A stretch of DNA of 64,000 nt from Erythroxylum novogranatense. Lineage: Eukaryota; Streptophyta; Magnoliopsida; Malpighiales; Erythroxylaceae. The position numbers were made by a program, and so were the translations under genes. The notes under the pieces were generated by a model. It saw only the letters and a list, made by a program, of their open reading frames with translations. It made no database searches and was not told the DNA's origin. Of this stretch, positions 32,818 to 44,723 are shown piece by piece (the first letter of the stretch is position 1; each line of letters begins with the position of its first letter). The stretch spans positions 66,711,824-66,775,823 of the forward strand of contig CM057232.1 of assembly GCA_029891385.1 (NCBI GenBank), read 5' to 3'.

Positions 32818-35800
32818 TGTTGGACCCTGTTTCCAAGCCCAACATCCGGAGTCATAAACCTTTTGCTTGTTACCCTGTAGGGTTATTTGCCATCATTTTA
32901 CAAGATTTGTGTGTCAACACCGATCAAACACCCAAATTTCAATTTGACTTCTTCAAATAAATTAGATTCTCTAAGTCTCTAGTTTGCTTTAAAGCAAAAA
33001 TCTTCTCAATCGGAGTTTTACAGCTCAAGATATACTTAAAAAGATAAAGCATGTTCATACCCCAATCATGCTCTCCCAATCGACCTCTCACTTACTCCAA
33101 TGAAAATTTTCTCAATCCAGCTAAAAGGGATACAAATTCTCATGGATAGACATTAAAAGATGTTAAGAGTCCATTGCCTTAAGAATCACTTCATTTGGAA
33201 GTCGGATGGGGAAGTTATACTCGAAAGAATTGAACATGTCTATACCATCGATCAATTTGTACCTATCTTAGAGCAATTGCCATAACTATCACTACACATG
33301 TTAGATTGACTTCGTTTTTGGACGGTTTGAAAGAAGACTTCTAGATCTACAACTTTTATGAAGACACAAAGTGAGATTCCACCTATAAAAGGATCAAAAA
33401 TAGAACAGAAGATAACGATACAAACTAAGTCGATGAACAGTAACTAAGACGATGAACAGTGACTAAGATGATGAACAATAACTAAGACGATGAACAGTAA
33501 CTTAGACGATGAACAGTAACTAAGACGAAGAAAAAGTCAAACTAAGACGAAGCAATACTAAGATGGTCAAACTAAGACAAAGTAAAAGTCAAATTAAGAT
33601 GAAGCAAACTAAGACGAAGCAAAACTAAGACGAAGCAAAACTAAAATGGTAAAACTAAGAAAAAGGAAAAGTCAAACTAAGACGAAGCAAAACTAAGTCC
33701 GTCAAACTAAGACGAAGCAAAAGTCAAACTAAGATGAAGCAAAACTAAGACGAAGCAAAAGTCAAACTAAGATGAAGCAAAGCTAAGACGAAGCAATACT
33801 AAGATGGTCAAACAAAGATGAAGCAAAATTCAAACTAAGATGAAGCAAAACTAAGATAGTCAAACTAAGCTGAAGTAAAAGTCAAAATAAGACGAAGCAA
33901 AACTAAGACAGTCAAACTAAGACGAAGCAAAAGTCAAACTAAGATGAAACAAACTAAGACGAAACAAAACTAAGACGGTCAAACTAAGACAAAGCAAAAG
34001 TCAAACTAAGACGAAACAAACTAAGTTGAAGCAAAACTAAGATGGTTAAACTAAGACAAAGAAAACTAAGATGAAGCAAAACTAAGATCAATCTCCATCG
34101 CTGTCACATACACACATCCTATACAACATCACCACTTGTAATGCTCATATCTCTTAACTCTAATATCCAAAATTTACAAACTTTATATCGTTGGAAAGCT
34201 AGAAAAATCATCTACAACTTCTAAGAAGACAATTTTGCCTAAATAAACTCACATCAACCCAGAAATATCCCTGAAGTCAATACAAGAATTTTTACCTTAT
34301 GTAACCTTGAGAATCATGGATGAAACCAAAATCATAAACCATTCGTATCAAAAGATTGTAGTTTTACAAAGCTTTAGTGGGCATTTCAAGCCCCCAATAC
34401 ATGAATGTTTCAAAAATATCCCAAAATACAAAAGATACATGAACAATAAATTGCTCAAAATGCAACTAAAACCTTGGTTTACTAGATTTGTTTAAATTAC
34501 AACAACATTTCAAAAGTGGAGTGATGTCTTAGCCCTTAACTACTCAATCTCTTGCTCATTACTTGCTTAAGGGGAGGAAAGTGGGGGGTGAGCTTAAAGC
34601 CCGTGGAAAACAATTTTATAGTTTGCAACAAGCAAAGACATTTTTAAAATATTTTCCATGCAAAAATTCATGGGTATGCAAATCATGAATGCATTACTCC
34701 AATCAACTTGTCATGAACACATAAACACATCAAATGATTTGGGTAAGTCCGAAACATGATGCACTACACATTTCCAATGAATGGTCCTATGTAGTCATAA
34801 ATTCTTGAGGGAGTCCTTGAGGGAGCTCCATGCCACTAGTGGGCAGGCGGGAGCCTATACTTGGGTCAACGTGCACGTGACGGTTCTTGAAGAAGTACCA
34901 CAAACCCACATAACACATAGATGTCAAAATCTTGTAAACTTGATGCCCAAAAAGACACATTCTCATAAAAACTTACTTTTCATGTGCTTGTACCATTTCC
35001 AAAAGCATGGTTTCATAATCATGCATCATTTTAAAGAATCGTTTTGAAAACAACTTTCCATAAATATTACACAAATCATGTATATACATGTAGGACAATC
35101 TTGCAGCACTTAACAGCATTAAATGCACATGAATGAGGTGGTTGAAAAATTAATTACTATCATTTATTGACAGAAAACTTTTATTAGTTTATCACCTAAT
35201 TATAAAAGTGAAACCCACCTTGAAGTCCTTTACTGTGGCTTGCTTAAATATGCCTCTCCTCTTGCTCCTCTTAACCTTCTTGATTTTCTTCAACATTGAC
35301 AAAAAAGATCCCAAATCATAAGAATTCAAATAGAAAAACCCAAAGGACCCCATGCATGAAATTGATCCTGGAATGCTTAAACCCATGCATTTACTAAGCT
35401 CTTGAAACCAAAATCCTTCCAAAAATCTAAAGCCTTGCAATGCTCTCACCTCAAATCTTCTCCAAATGAAGAAATGCTTAGTTCAAAAGAAAGCTCTTAT
35501 CTTCCTCTACCTTTTTCCCTTCTTGCACAACACCAAAATCTCTCTGGAAGGCTTAGAAAAGTTGAAACCCTAGCTTAACTCTCTTCTTTCCTCTGAACCA
35601 CCGAAACATCTCTTCTTCCTCTCTTTGGTTTTGTTATTTCACTTCCTCTTCTCCCATTTCCGTTTTTCTCCTTCTTAAGGAAGGAAACAACACTTCTTTC
35701 TTCCCATTTTACCCTTAATGAATGATAAAAGTCCACCTTGCCCTTCCTTTAATGCCTTATGGTTTTAAACTTAAGTGACTTGCCAAAATTGGTCTTACAC

Positions 35801-35944
35801 TCTCCCACTACTTTAATAGTTCAATACCTTTAACCAATACCATATTTTCTTACCCACATTAACAAGCTAATCTATTCCAACATAAATAATCTAGCAAGAC
35901 CCCAAAATTAGTCTCATCATGCTAAAAAAAATTCAGGGCTAACA
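32818..35944 (-). mobile_element. Gypsy-2 3' LTR (3127 bp)
   Basis: On the minus strand it runs from TGTTAGCCCTGAATTTTTT (at 35944) to ...ccaaca (at 32818) and is preceded by the polypurine tract and the pol end, so it is a true 3' LTR. It matches solo LTR 1B over its whole length. It contains the GC-rich island (34796-34905), the ggggggtgagcttaaagccc block (near 34585), and a long minisatellite (33420-34090). It is inserted in the copia-3 3' LTR. Confidence 0.9.
33420..34090. repeat. aactaagacgaagcaaaa minisatellite in gypsy-2 LTR
   Basis: About 670 bases of tandem units of type aactaagacgaagcaaaagt, with a first section in the variant gatgaacagtaactaagac. It is purine-rich on the plus strand. 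Its reverse complement corresponds to the cgtcttag array in solo LTR 1B (26790-27180), but the copy number has grown and the palindromic TGACGTCA form is lost here. Confidence 0.9.
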
Positions 35945-35962
35945 TTTCTCCCCCTCTTAAGA
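35945..35962 (-). other. Gypsy-2 polypurine tract
   Basis: The minus strand reads CTTAAGAGGGGGAGAAA directly before the LTR start TGTTAGCC. Gypsy-3 has the same tract at 47977-47996. Confidence 0.85.
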
Positions 35963-36914
35963 AAATTTCATCCTCGAAATTCTTACTTGAGTTATTGAAA
36001 AGGTGTGGATACTTTTCCCTCATCACCTCCATGGGCTTCCATGTGGCCTCTTCAACAGAGTGATTTCTTCACAAGACTTTGAATAGTTGAACCCTCTTGT
36101 TCCTTAGGACCTTTTCCTTAGTGTCTAAGATCTCTACTGGAATCTCTTCATAACTTAGATCATCTCTTAAAAGAACCTCAGTGGTCTAAATGATGTGGGA
36201 TGGATCTGATCTCTCAATATGGACACATGAAAGATGTCATGTATCTGTGACAATTATGGTGGTATCGCCAACTTATAAGCTAGCGGTCCAATCCTCTCTA
36301 TAATCTCATATGAACCTACATATCTCGGACTCAACTTGCTCTTCTTGCCAAACCTCATCGACTTCATACTTCATCTCCTTTCTGTGAGCAACGGTATAAC
36401 TATTCATTCTATCTTGTGTTGCTTTAAGCCGTCGTTTAACTAGATTAACCTTATCGACTTTCATTTGAAGTAGCCCTGGCCCTATCAATTTCCTTTCTCC
36501 TTCTTCATCCCAACATATCGGAGTTTTACATCTCCTTCCATACAATGCTTCATATGGAGCCATCTGAATGCTTGAATGGTACGAATTGTTATAAACAAAT
36601 TCAACCAACGGCAAATGGTCGTCTTAAGCTCCTTTGAAATCCATTACACATGCTCTAAGCATTCCCTCAAGCGTCCGAATGGTCCTCTCAGATTGACCAT
36701 CCGTTTGGGGATGAAAAGCTGTACTAAAATTTAACTTGGTTTTGAGAGCTTCTTGCAAGCTTCCCCAGAATCTCGAAGTGAATCGATGATCCCTATCAGA
36801 GACTATTGAATCTGGAATCCCGTGTAATCTTACTATCTCATCAATATACTTCTTGGCTAGTACATGCAGAAAGTCGGTTTGCTTAATTGCCAGGAAATGG
36901 GTCGACTTTGTCAA
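35963..36914 (-). pseudogene. Gypsy-2 integrase core and C-terminal region
   Basis: The core is at 36624-36914 ([47 protein letters not shown]), then 36306-36614 (LVEFVYNNSYHSSIQMAPYE, YGRRCKTPICWDEEGERKLI). The chromodomain part at 35963-36300 is degraded by frameshifts but aligns with gypsy-3 47989-48258. A TAG near 36912-36914 separates it from the first half of the DDE core. The DDE residues visible here (SD and SE) are retained. It belongs to the same Tekay-like family as gypsy-3. Confidence 0.85.
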
Positions 36915-37586
36915 CTAATCAATAATGACCCATATGGCATCATGCTTCCTACCAGTCTTAGGCAAACCTATCAGAAAATCCATAGTTACTCTTTGCCACT
37001 TCCACATAGGAATAGACAATGACCTTAACTTGCCTGAAGGTGCCTGGTGCTCAGCCTTGACTTGTTGACACACTAGACACTTGCTCACATATTCTGCTAC
37101 ATCCCTGTTCATGCCTTTCCACCAGAAGGGAGTGATCTCATTCTTCATCTTTGCAACCTTGGTAGGAGGGAAAATTTTCGTCAAAAAGAATCTCATCATC
37201 TCATCCCATGTAGTAATCGATTTTGACTGCAAACTAGCCAACCATGCTTTGGCCTTATCCCTTAAAGAAAATGGGAATAACCTAAATCTCACCCCATCTT
37301 CCGATACACCATTATGTTTGAACAAATCACAAATATCCACAAATGTCTCCAAATGGGTGTTCAGATCCTCCAAAGGCAATCCTCCAAATTGAGATGCTGT
37401 CACCATGGATGTAATGCTGTGAGGAATCTCAAAACTCACAACTGTGATTGTCGGCCTTATAATGAGAGGCATGGGTCTATTGTTGTGCCCCATAGTCAAA
37501 TCCATCATAATCAACCCCCTTCTCTCTTTAGTATGTGGCATCAACCTCTCCTTGTGTTGTTTCATTTCTAAAAACTGCTCTGCTCT
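36915..37586 (-). pseudogene. Chimeric open frame: Athila/Tat-like Gag joined to chromovirus integrase
   Basis: One uninterrupted minus-strand frame. Its first part (about 37130-37586) is Gag of the OTA (Athila/Tat) type: SQFGGLPLEDLNTHLETFVD, RFRLFPFSLRDKAKAWLASL, TTWDEMMRFFLTKIFPPTKV. At about 37125-37130 it passes in frame into the chromovirus integrase zinc domain (FWWKGMNRDVAEYVSKCLVC) and core start ([20 protein letters not shown]). Protease, RT and RNase H are absent. The two halves come from different gypsy lineages, so a simple deletion in one element cannot explain it. The frame's start lies within the gypsy-3 LTR, so its natural beginning is lost. Confidence 0.8.
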
Positions 37587-37972
37587 AATCCTGTTGGACC
37601 TCGTTGCCGGAGCCCAACATCGGACATGAGAGCATGGTGCTGTATGCGTGGGGTGGAACATGTTAATTAAAAGATTAAGGAAAAAGACCGTCGAAAGATC
37701 AATGGTCCCATCATGAACAAACTTAAAACTTGCTTTCATGATTAAAACAAACATATCCATAAATCATTATCCAAAAGATGAGTTTTTCAAAGCTTTAATA
37801 ACATTTCAAACCAAATTACAACTCGAGTTCAAGGGCCAAAAATACAAAATTACACTTGAACCAATAAACTTGAAATGTAACTAAAGCCTTGACTTCCAAA
37901 AATACATCATAAAAAAATAATGGAGTGCTTCCATAACTCGTGACTCACTCGGTCTCTTGCTCATCACCTGAA

Positions 37973-39396
37973 TGTTGGATCGCGTATGGTCCGAGTATTC
38001 ACAATACGCTGCGGAAAAGACCATACAAAATTATCACGTATAATCAAAAACACGAGGATTAACGAAAATACCTTATTTTCGTGGGTGGATTGCTTCTTTT
38101 CGGATTCCAAGACACTGCAAATCGCTAATGCCCTCTACCGGTATCCACACGAGCATGCACGATCCGGGCTGCGGCTGTAGTGTGCTAGCATATCCTGAAA
38201 ACCTTTCTGAACGCCGCACGATCTTTCTCCTGGATGGCGGCTAGGGTTTCCTGACAATTGTGTCGTTAACCTAATGAGACCTAAGCTTCTCTATTTATAG
38301 AGAAACCCTAATCCCATTTAGGCCCCATTAAGTTTCGGCCCATTATATCATATATAATAAAAGCCCGACATCTTAATTCAATCTAGCCCAATAAATATAT
38401 CTAAATATATTTATTCAATACCTAATAAATTAGGCCCAAGAGAATAAGCCCAGATCACATCGTTCTTTGTGTGCGACCCTGTAGGCTCATTTGATGTTGA
38501 CAATGGGCTTGATTACACTTCAAGGCCCATAAGTCATAAGCGGCCTCTAGCAAGACATTATGACTACCCAAATCAAATGAGGATCGATAATCCGATTTAA
38601 CCTGTAACCATGATTATAGGCTCAGTCCTTTTGTAACACGATATCATGATTAATCATAAGGCATGGTACATGTCAACCTTTGATTAATCATAGTTTCTTG
38701 ATCCCCAAGTCGACTGATTATAACAAATGACATTGATGACTCCTCATCAATTCATTTAAGCACGGCCATGCATTTCTTCAGTCACACTTGTCAAGAGGCC
38801 CAAATGATATCTCTCTCATTTAAGAGAGGTACAAATCCCATCTACGTCATTCACATCCCTCCGCATGATTCATTTAGTGTCCAACATAAGACTATTTGTT
38901 ATTCGGTTAAAAATAACTTAGTCTAATATCAAAATACTAAATTCCTCATGTAGGGAACCATGATGACTTCAGGTCAAAGGACTAAAGCCAAACCATATTG
39001 AGAATCACTAATGACATGAAACCATGTAGTATTCTCTTTTTGGGTCGGTCCAATATATGTTCTCTAACATATATCTATGTTTCTGATTTGATATCTCATA
39101 TCCATGATCAGTAAAACGTGATCATCAATCAGAACACATACTAGCCTTAATTCATTATTGTTCCACCAATAATGATCTACTAGGAACAGTCTAGAATAGT
39201 ATTATAACACTTATGGTTTTACTATCAAGTCACATACTTGATGACATAAGTTTAATACCATTCATGGAATGTAAATCACATTACATAAATGAAATACATG
39301 CATATATAAAATGAATACCTCACAATATATTATTAACAAATCATAATGTTAATACATGAATCACAAATGTTCATTGGCCTAGGCACACTACTAACA
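37973..39396 (-). repeat. Copia-4 3' LTR
   Basis: The plus strand opens TGTTGGATCGCGTATGG and closes actactaaca. The adjoining tract (minus CAAGTGGGAGAT at about 39397-39408) is the polypurine tract. The TATA element CTATAAATAG on the minus strand is at 38291-38300. It is better preserved than the 5' LTR in the 38190-38260 segment. Confidence 0.93.
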
Positions 39397-40276
39397 ATCT
39401 CCCACTTGCACTAGGCCCAATCACGATATCTAATACCCATAAACCTCAGATGACTATCATGTTTAGGCTGTGGAAGAGGCTTAGTAAGTGGATCGGCAAT
39501 GTTGTCATCTGTGCCCACTCGCATATCTTCACGCCTCCTCTTGTAATGATCTCTCTAATCAAATGGAAGCGTCTCGAGTATGTGTTTGGATCTATGATGC
39601 GAATTTGGTTCCTTAGCTCGTGCTATAGCCCCATTATTATCACAATAAAGGTCTATAGGACTTGCAATGCTAGGAACAACTCCAAGCTCTGTGATGAACT
39701 TCCTGATCCATACAGCTTCCTTAGCCGCATCCGAGGCAGCAATGTACTCAGCTTCAGTTCTAGAATCAGCAACAATGTCTTGCTTTGAACTTTTCCAGCT
39801 CATCGCACCTCCATTCAAATGTAACACAAAAGCGATTATGATCTGAAATCATCTATGTCGATCGAAAACCAAAGATCGCAGTAACCATTTACAACTAGCT
39901 CTCCTTCAAGTCCTCCATAGACTAGGAACATATCCTTAGTTCTTCTCAAGTACTTAAGGATGTTCTTAACTGCTATCCAGTGACTCTCACCATAATTAGA
40001 TTGGTATCTACTTGTTATGCTCAAAGCATATGAGACATCTGGTCGAGTACATAACATGGCATACATGATAGATCCAATTGCAGATGCATATGGAATCTTA
40101 CTCATGCGCTCAAGCTCCTTATCTGAAGTAGGACAATCCTTCTTAGATAGCTTGATTCCATGTGACATAGGCAAGAATCCTCTCTTGGAATCTTGCATAC
40201 TGAACCTTTTCAGTACCTTATCTATGTATGTACTCTGACTTAGACCTATAAGCTTTCTTGATCTATCTCTATAGAT
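39397..40276 (-). pseudogene. Copia-4 RNase H
   Basis: The connection and RNase H region: MQDSKRGFLPMSHGIKLSKK, ASAIGSIMYAMLCTRPDVSY (39836-40198), then LNGGAMSWKSSKQDIVADSR, TEAEYIAASDAAKEAVWIRK and DLYCDNNGAIARAKEPN (39555-39827). One frame break lies near 39830, between the SIDIDDF and LNGGA parts. The remaining RNase H end to 39400 is degraded. The acidic residues in TEAEY and YCDNN are kept. Confidence 0.9.
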
Positions 40277-40962
40277 CTAAATATAGGCAGCCTCACCTAA
40301 GTCTTTCATTGAGAAACGTTTCCTTAACCAAATATTGACACTCTGTAAGGTCAGAATATCGTTTCCAATGAGCAATATGTCATCAACATATAAAGCTAAA
40401 AAGACAACAGCACTCCCACTAACCTTTTTGTAAACACAAGGTTCATCTTCATTCTTGATGAATCCAAACTCTTTGACAACTTCATCAAAACGAAGATTCC
40501 AGCTTCTTGATGCTTGCTTCAATCCATAAATGGATCTTTGAAGCTTGCACACCTTTCCTGAATTCTTAGGATGGACAAAACCCTCAGGCAATAAGAATTT
40601 TAATGGATTTGTCATATCTCATAATCGTAGTATGCAGCTATGGCAATAAGAATTGTAATGGATTTGATCATGACCACTGGAGAAAATGTCTCATCATAAT
40701 CAATTCCATGAACTTGTCGATAACCTTTAGCAACAAGCCTTGCTTTATAAGTGTGCACATTTTCATCCATGTCGAGTTTCTTTTTGAAAACCCATTTGCA
40801 TCCAATGGTCTTCAAGCCATCAGATGGATCAATCAAAGTCCAAACTTGATTGTCATACATGGATTGCATCTCTGCTTTCATGGCTTCTAACCATTTAACA
40901 TATTCTGGACTTTCCATAGCTTCTTGATAGGTTGTGGGCTCATTACGATCGATGAGCATCAC
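40277..40962 (-). pseudogene. Copia-4 reverse transcriptase with local deletion/duplication
   Basis: RT starts at 40962 (EPTTYQEAMESPEYVKWLEA, IGCKWVFKKKLDMDENVHTY, DYDETFSPVVMIKSITILIA). After AAYYDYEI the expected MDVKTAFLNG segment, which carries the first catalytic Asp, is missing. Instead a ~25-base stretch (caataagaattttaatggat) is repeated at about 40592 and 40644. RT resumes with EGFVHPKNSGKVCKLQRSIY, and LALYVDDILLIGND holds the catalytic YVDD. The loss of motif A makes this RT inactive. Confidence 0.9.
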
Positions 40963-41049
40963 ATTATCATCATCAGTAACGAGAAATCCATATATCTCGG
41001 GTTCATGACGAATCCTATCAGATCTACGTAGGCCTTGTGTTGTTGAAGA

Positions 41050-42235
41050 CTACTCATCAACAGCTTGTGAGCTCACCTCAATCTCCTTTTCAGGCTCAAT
41101 GTCATTTTGTGAAACTTGAATTTCTTCAAGTTGTACTTTGCTCCCACTGTTTCCTTTGGAAACAAATTCCTTCTCTAAGAAGAAACCATTTCGAGCAACA
41201 AACACTTTGTTCTCTGATGGGATGTAAAAGTAATATCCTTTAGTTTCCTTAGGATATCCCACAAAATAACATTTTTCAGATTTGGGTGCCAATTTGTCAG
41301 CAATTGGACGCTTCACATAAGCCTCACAACCCCAAATCTTAAGAAAAGACAAATTGGGAAACTTCCCAGTCCATATCTCATAAGGTGTCTTTTCTACAGC
41401 CTTTGAAGGAATACTGTTCAATATGAATGCTGCGGTTTTTAAAGCATAGCCCCAGAAGTATTTTGGAAGATCAGTTTGACTCATCATTGATCGAACCATA
41501 TCTAATAGAGTTCAATTTCTCCTTTCAGAAACACCATTCCATTGAGGAGTTCCTGGAGGAGTCAATTGTGAAACGATTCCACAATCTTTAAGATAATCAT
41601 CAAACTCTTGGCTTAAATATTCACCTCCTCGATCAGATCGAAGGATTTTAATATTCTTACCAAGCTGATTTTGTACTTCATTCTTATATTCTTTGAACTT
41701 TTCAAAAAATTCAGATTTGTACTTCATTAAATAGACATACCCATATCTCTCAAGTCATCTCAAAAAGTAATGAAATACAAATAACCTCCTCTCACGATAT
41801 GCTAAAAGGACCGCATACATCGGTATGTATAAGGCCCAATAGCTCATCGCCCTTTCCCTTTACTCGTGAAGGGGCCTTTGTCATCTTACCCAAGAAACAA
41901 GAATCACACGTGTCAAAAGATTCAAAAGAATCAATGAATCCATCTTGATGGAGTTTTGAAATGCTTTTCATTTACGTGGCGTGGCGACAATGCCAGAGAT
42001 AGGTTGGGTTCAAATCGTTAGATTTAAACTTCTTGGTATTTATGTTATAGATGGGCTCATTTGTAACAAACTCAAGGTTCAGAGTATAAATGCCATTTAA
42101 TTGACGCATGATGCCATATAAAATGTCATTCTTATAAATGGAAATACTTCTATTCTCAATAGAAAATTTAAATCCATCATTCTCTAAACAAGCAAAAGAA
42201 ATAATGTTCCTACTTATAGAGGTACATAATAACAA
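41050..42235 (-). pseudogene. Copia-4 integrase
   Basis: The pre-integrase part is at 41972-42235 (LNGIYTLNLEFVTNEPIYN, LNPTYLWHCRHAT). The core is at 41512-41727 (LGKNIKILRSDRGGEYLSQE, LTPPGTPQWNGVSERRN), with the second Asp and the Glu present. The tail is at 41050-41499 (MMSQTDLPKYFWGYALKTAA, KIWGCEAYVKR, YFVGYPKETKGYYFY). Breaks near 41500 and 41730-41970 interrupt the frame; the first catalytic Asp region (HSDVCGP type) lies in the degraded part. Confidence 0.9.
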
Positions 42236-42763
42236 TTCTTGAGTTCCAAAATGAGCCCAAGAGGCAAAATAAGATCATAAGTCCCCACGGATAAAGCAAC
42301 AACTCTTGCTCCATTTCCCACGACAAAGTCGATCTTACGGCACATCAATCTTCTAGTCCTTCTTAGACTTTGCACATTAGTACAAATGTGAGTTGCAGCT
42401 CCGGTATCTAATACTCAAGATGCGTATGAGTAAAATTGATTTCTATAACAAACATACCTGAAGAAATAGTCGCACTATTCTTCTTCTCTTTCACTCTTCC
42501 AAATAGAGTTTGCAGCCTTTTCCAATGACCGGGTTCATTGCAATGGAAGCAAACTCCTCCTCGGGTGCCTTAGTCTTAGCTTTGGGCTTGGGCTTGGACT
42601 TAGGTACTTTACCTTTGTCCTTTCTTTGTGCCCTTCTTCTTGAAAGCCTTTCTTTCTTGCTTGAGAACAATTTCTAGTTCCTATACCAATCTAGGAAATT
42701 TGTTCCACTAAATTTTCTTTCTAAGATAGATCGCATAGACAGGTTTGTGGATGGAGTAGCCAT
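42236..42763 (-). pseudogene. Copia-4 Gag remnant with large internal deletion
   Basis: Gag starts at 42761-42763 (MATPSTNLSMRSILERKFSG on the minus strand), followed by TNFLDWYRN, the conserved N-terminal copia Gag motif. Within about 30 codons the sequence jumps to a basic linker (KDKGKVPKSKPKPKAKTKAP) and a zinc knuckle, GVCFHCNEPGHWKR, whose last Cys is lost to a frame shift. About 500 bases of the capsid region are missing. Protease sequence between the knuckle and 42236 is not recognisable with confidence. Confidence 0.8.
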
Positions 42764-43317
42764 AATCTACAAAATTATGCAATAAGGGTCAACATTCTTA
42801 TTATTATGAGGTATTAGCTCCCACTCAAATAAATAACCTCAATTGAAAAATGGGAGAAACAAGATCTATATTTCACTAAGTCCTAAGAAAGCTTTGGCTT
42901 AACACTCAAAACTTAGTTATTTAGGTAGAAAACTCTTTTCAATTACATCACATGTAACTCTTGATGGGCTTATGTTAAAATACATCTTATGTCTTTGCAT
43001 GTATGTAAAACCCAATCTTATGCCCTAAGCCCAAAACCGCTTTTGATAGCTTAGTTAAGTTTAACCATACTTTACCTATGAATAGCACCATTATTCAAAT
43101 GTCTTCCTAGATAATCCCCACATGCCTTGCTTTGGCAAAACCCACATAAGGATGAGCTAGAGATAAACATTGGTAAAGATTTATGGAAGGCATATAAACT
43201 TAAAATTACGATGAGGGTCGTTTTAGAAGGTTATTAATCCTTATAAAGAATTATGGAAGATTACAAAACGCTTGTTATAACCTCGCTTGATTCTATTTGT
43301 TGATTTGAAAAATTTAA

Positions 43318-43626
43318 CTTAATAATTCAACTCTTTAAAAATTAAATTAAATAAAAAACCTTTTCCTAATAAATAATCCTTTGAAAACAATTTTACAAAT
43401 TTTAATAAAACACCTTTTATTATTATTAGAGTATTTATTAATTTAATCTCTATTAAATTAATAAAAGAGAAATTTAATAATTCAACTCTTGAAAAATTAA
43501 ATTAAATTCCAAAACCCTTTCCTAATAAATAATCCTTTGAAAACAATTTTCAAATTTTAATAAAACACCTTTATTATTATTAGGATTATTATTAATTTAA
43601 TCTCTATTAAAATAATAAAAGAGAAA
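43318..43626. repeat. ~154-bp AT-rich tandem duplication in copia-4 leader
   Basis: Two consecutive units both run from ttaataattcaactctt through cctaataaataatcctttg to aataaaagagaaa (about 43318-43471 and 43472-43626), differing by small indels. Confidence 0.85.
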
Positions 43627-44463
43627 TTAGGGTTTTTAAAACAATTTAAAATAATAATAATAATAAAAGGGAGGGAGGCGCCCGCACGCACGTGCACGCG
43701 CCAAACGCTGGCATGCGTGGAGCGTGTCCACGCCCCTGGCTGACGAGGGCGTGTGTCCCACACGCGCCCGTCGTCTTCTCCAACACGCTCGTCCTCTCTC
43801 TTCTGGTTTTTCCTCCTTTTCTTTTGGATCTTCCTTCCACAACCACGTCACGAAATCGTCGGATCTCCCAGGGAAAAATGAACCTTCAACCGTGGGTCTC
43901 CACCCGACGGTTCTCGTAGCTTGTGGCGTCACCGGAGACGTCACCAACGCCGGTGATAGTGGTGTCACCGGAGACACCAACAGATGTGGTGTGCGACGCC
44001 CATCTATGGCGTCAAGACACGGTGGTCATCACCGATGGGCGATAATCACCCATTATCGCTTATCGGTTGGTTCTTTCTCAACACAAATGGGAAAACGCAA
44101 CTCATCGATGCCCAGAAAAAAACGCAGATACAAGGGAGAATGAAAACGCAATTTACCCAGAAAATTGCAAACCCAAGGGAGAGGGAGAAACAAAATAGCA
44201 GTACTCATAATCCACAAATCAGAAACCATAAAGCTAGAAATCCGATTATATGATTTAGCCGTAAACACAAAAAATCACATAAGCCAAACAGGGTTAGGAA
44301 AATTAATAAACCCTAAACATTTGATTTCCTGATCTAAAGGCTTAAAACTCAAAACATATACACAGAGGAAAAACATGGCTTCGGATAAACACATACAACC
44401 CTTCATGCTTTTGTAGATTTCGGGATTCAAAATAAGGAACATGCGTCAAAACATGGGTGCGTA

Positions 44464-44626
44464 GGAAACAATTTCCAGAAGGAACAAAGTATATACAAAT
44501 AGGTAGGAAACAATTTCCAGCATTAACGAAACATCGCAAATAGACTGGAAACAATTTCCAGAACACTATATACATAAAGCAGAAACAATTTCCAAACTCG
44601 ACAAACATAAAACGGAAACGATTTCT
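44464..44626 (-). repeat. Five inverted repeats GGAAACAATTTCC after copia-4 PBS
   Basis: Copies at 44464-44476, 44506-44518, 44547-44559, 44582-44593 (one base short) and 44614-44626 (variant). Each forms a 4-5 bp stem with a three-base loop in leader RNA, spaced 30-40 bases, 80-245 bases downstream of the PBS. Confidence 0.8.
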
Positions 44627-44707
44627 GCATATTTTGTCGTGTTCCGAAGCATCAAACACAAATCAACAATCATAATCAAGCCTCTAATCCAAGATTAACG
44701 ATTAAAC

Positions 44708-44722
44708 CTGTCTCTGATACCA
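44708..44722 (-). other. Copia-4 primer-binding site
   Basis: The minus strand reads TGGTATCAGAGACAG one base inside the 5' LTR end at 44724, matching the initiator-Met tRNA 3' end over its first ten bases or more. Confidence 0.93.
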
Positions 44723-44723
44723 C

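Larger units (their letters stand above)
42764..44707 (-). other. Copia-4 long 5' leader (~1.9 kb)
   Basis: This is the untranslated region between PBS and gag. Starting from the PBS it holds five GGAAA-CAA-TTTCC inverted repeats (44464-44626), a GC-rich stretch (43680-44040) with an open 114-codon frame of no recognisable family (43636-43980 minus), and an AT-rich tandem duplication (43318-43626). Immediately upstream of the gag ATG the minus strand reads aattttgtagattATGG, resembling a splice acceptor. Copia-5 and copia-6 have leaders of similar length. Confidence 0.7.

Noticed and set aside
43636..43980. 114-codon GC-rich frame (MVSPVTPLSPALV...) as a captured host gene
   Set aside because: It has no recognisable domain, overlaps other open frames on both strands because of high GC, and lies in the copia-4 leader. 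A captured fragment cannot be excluded without a search.
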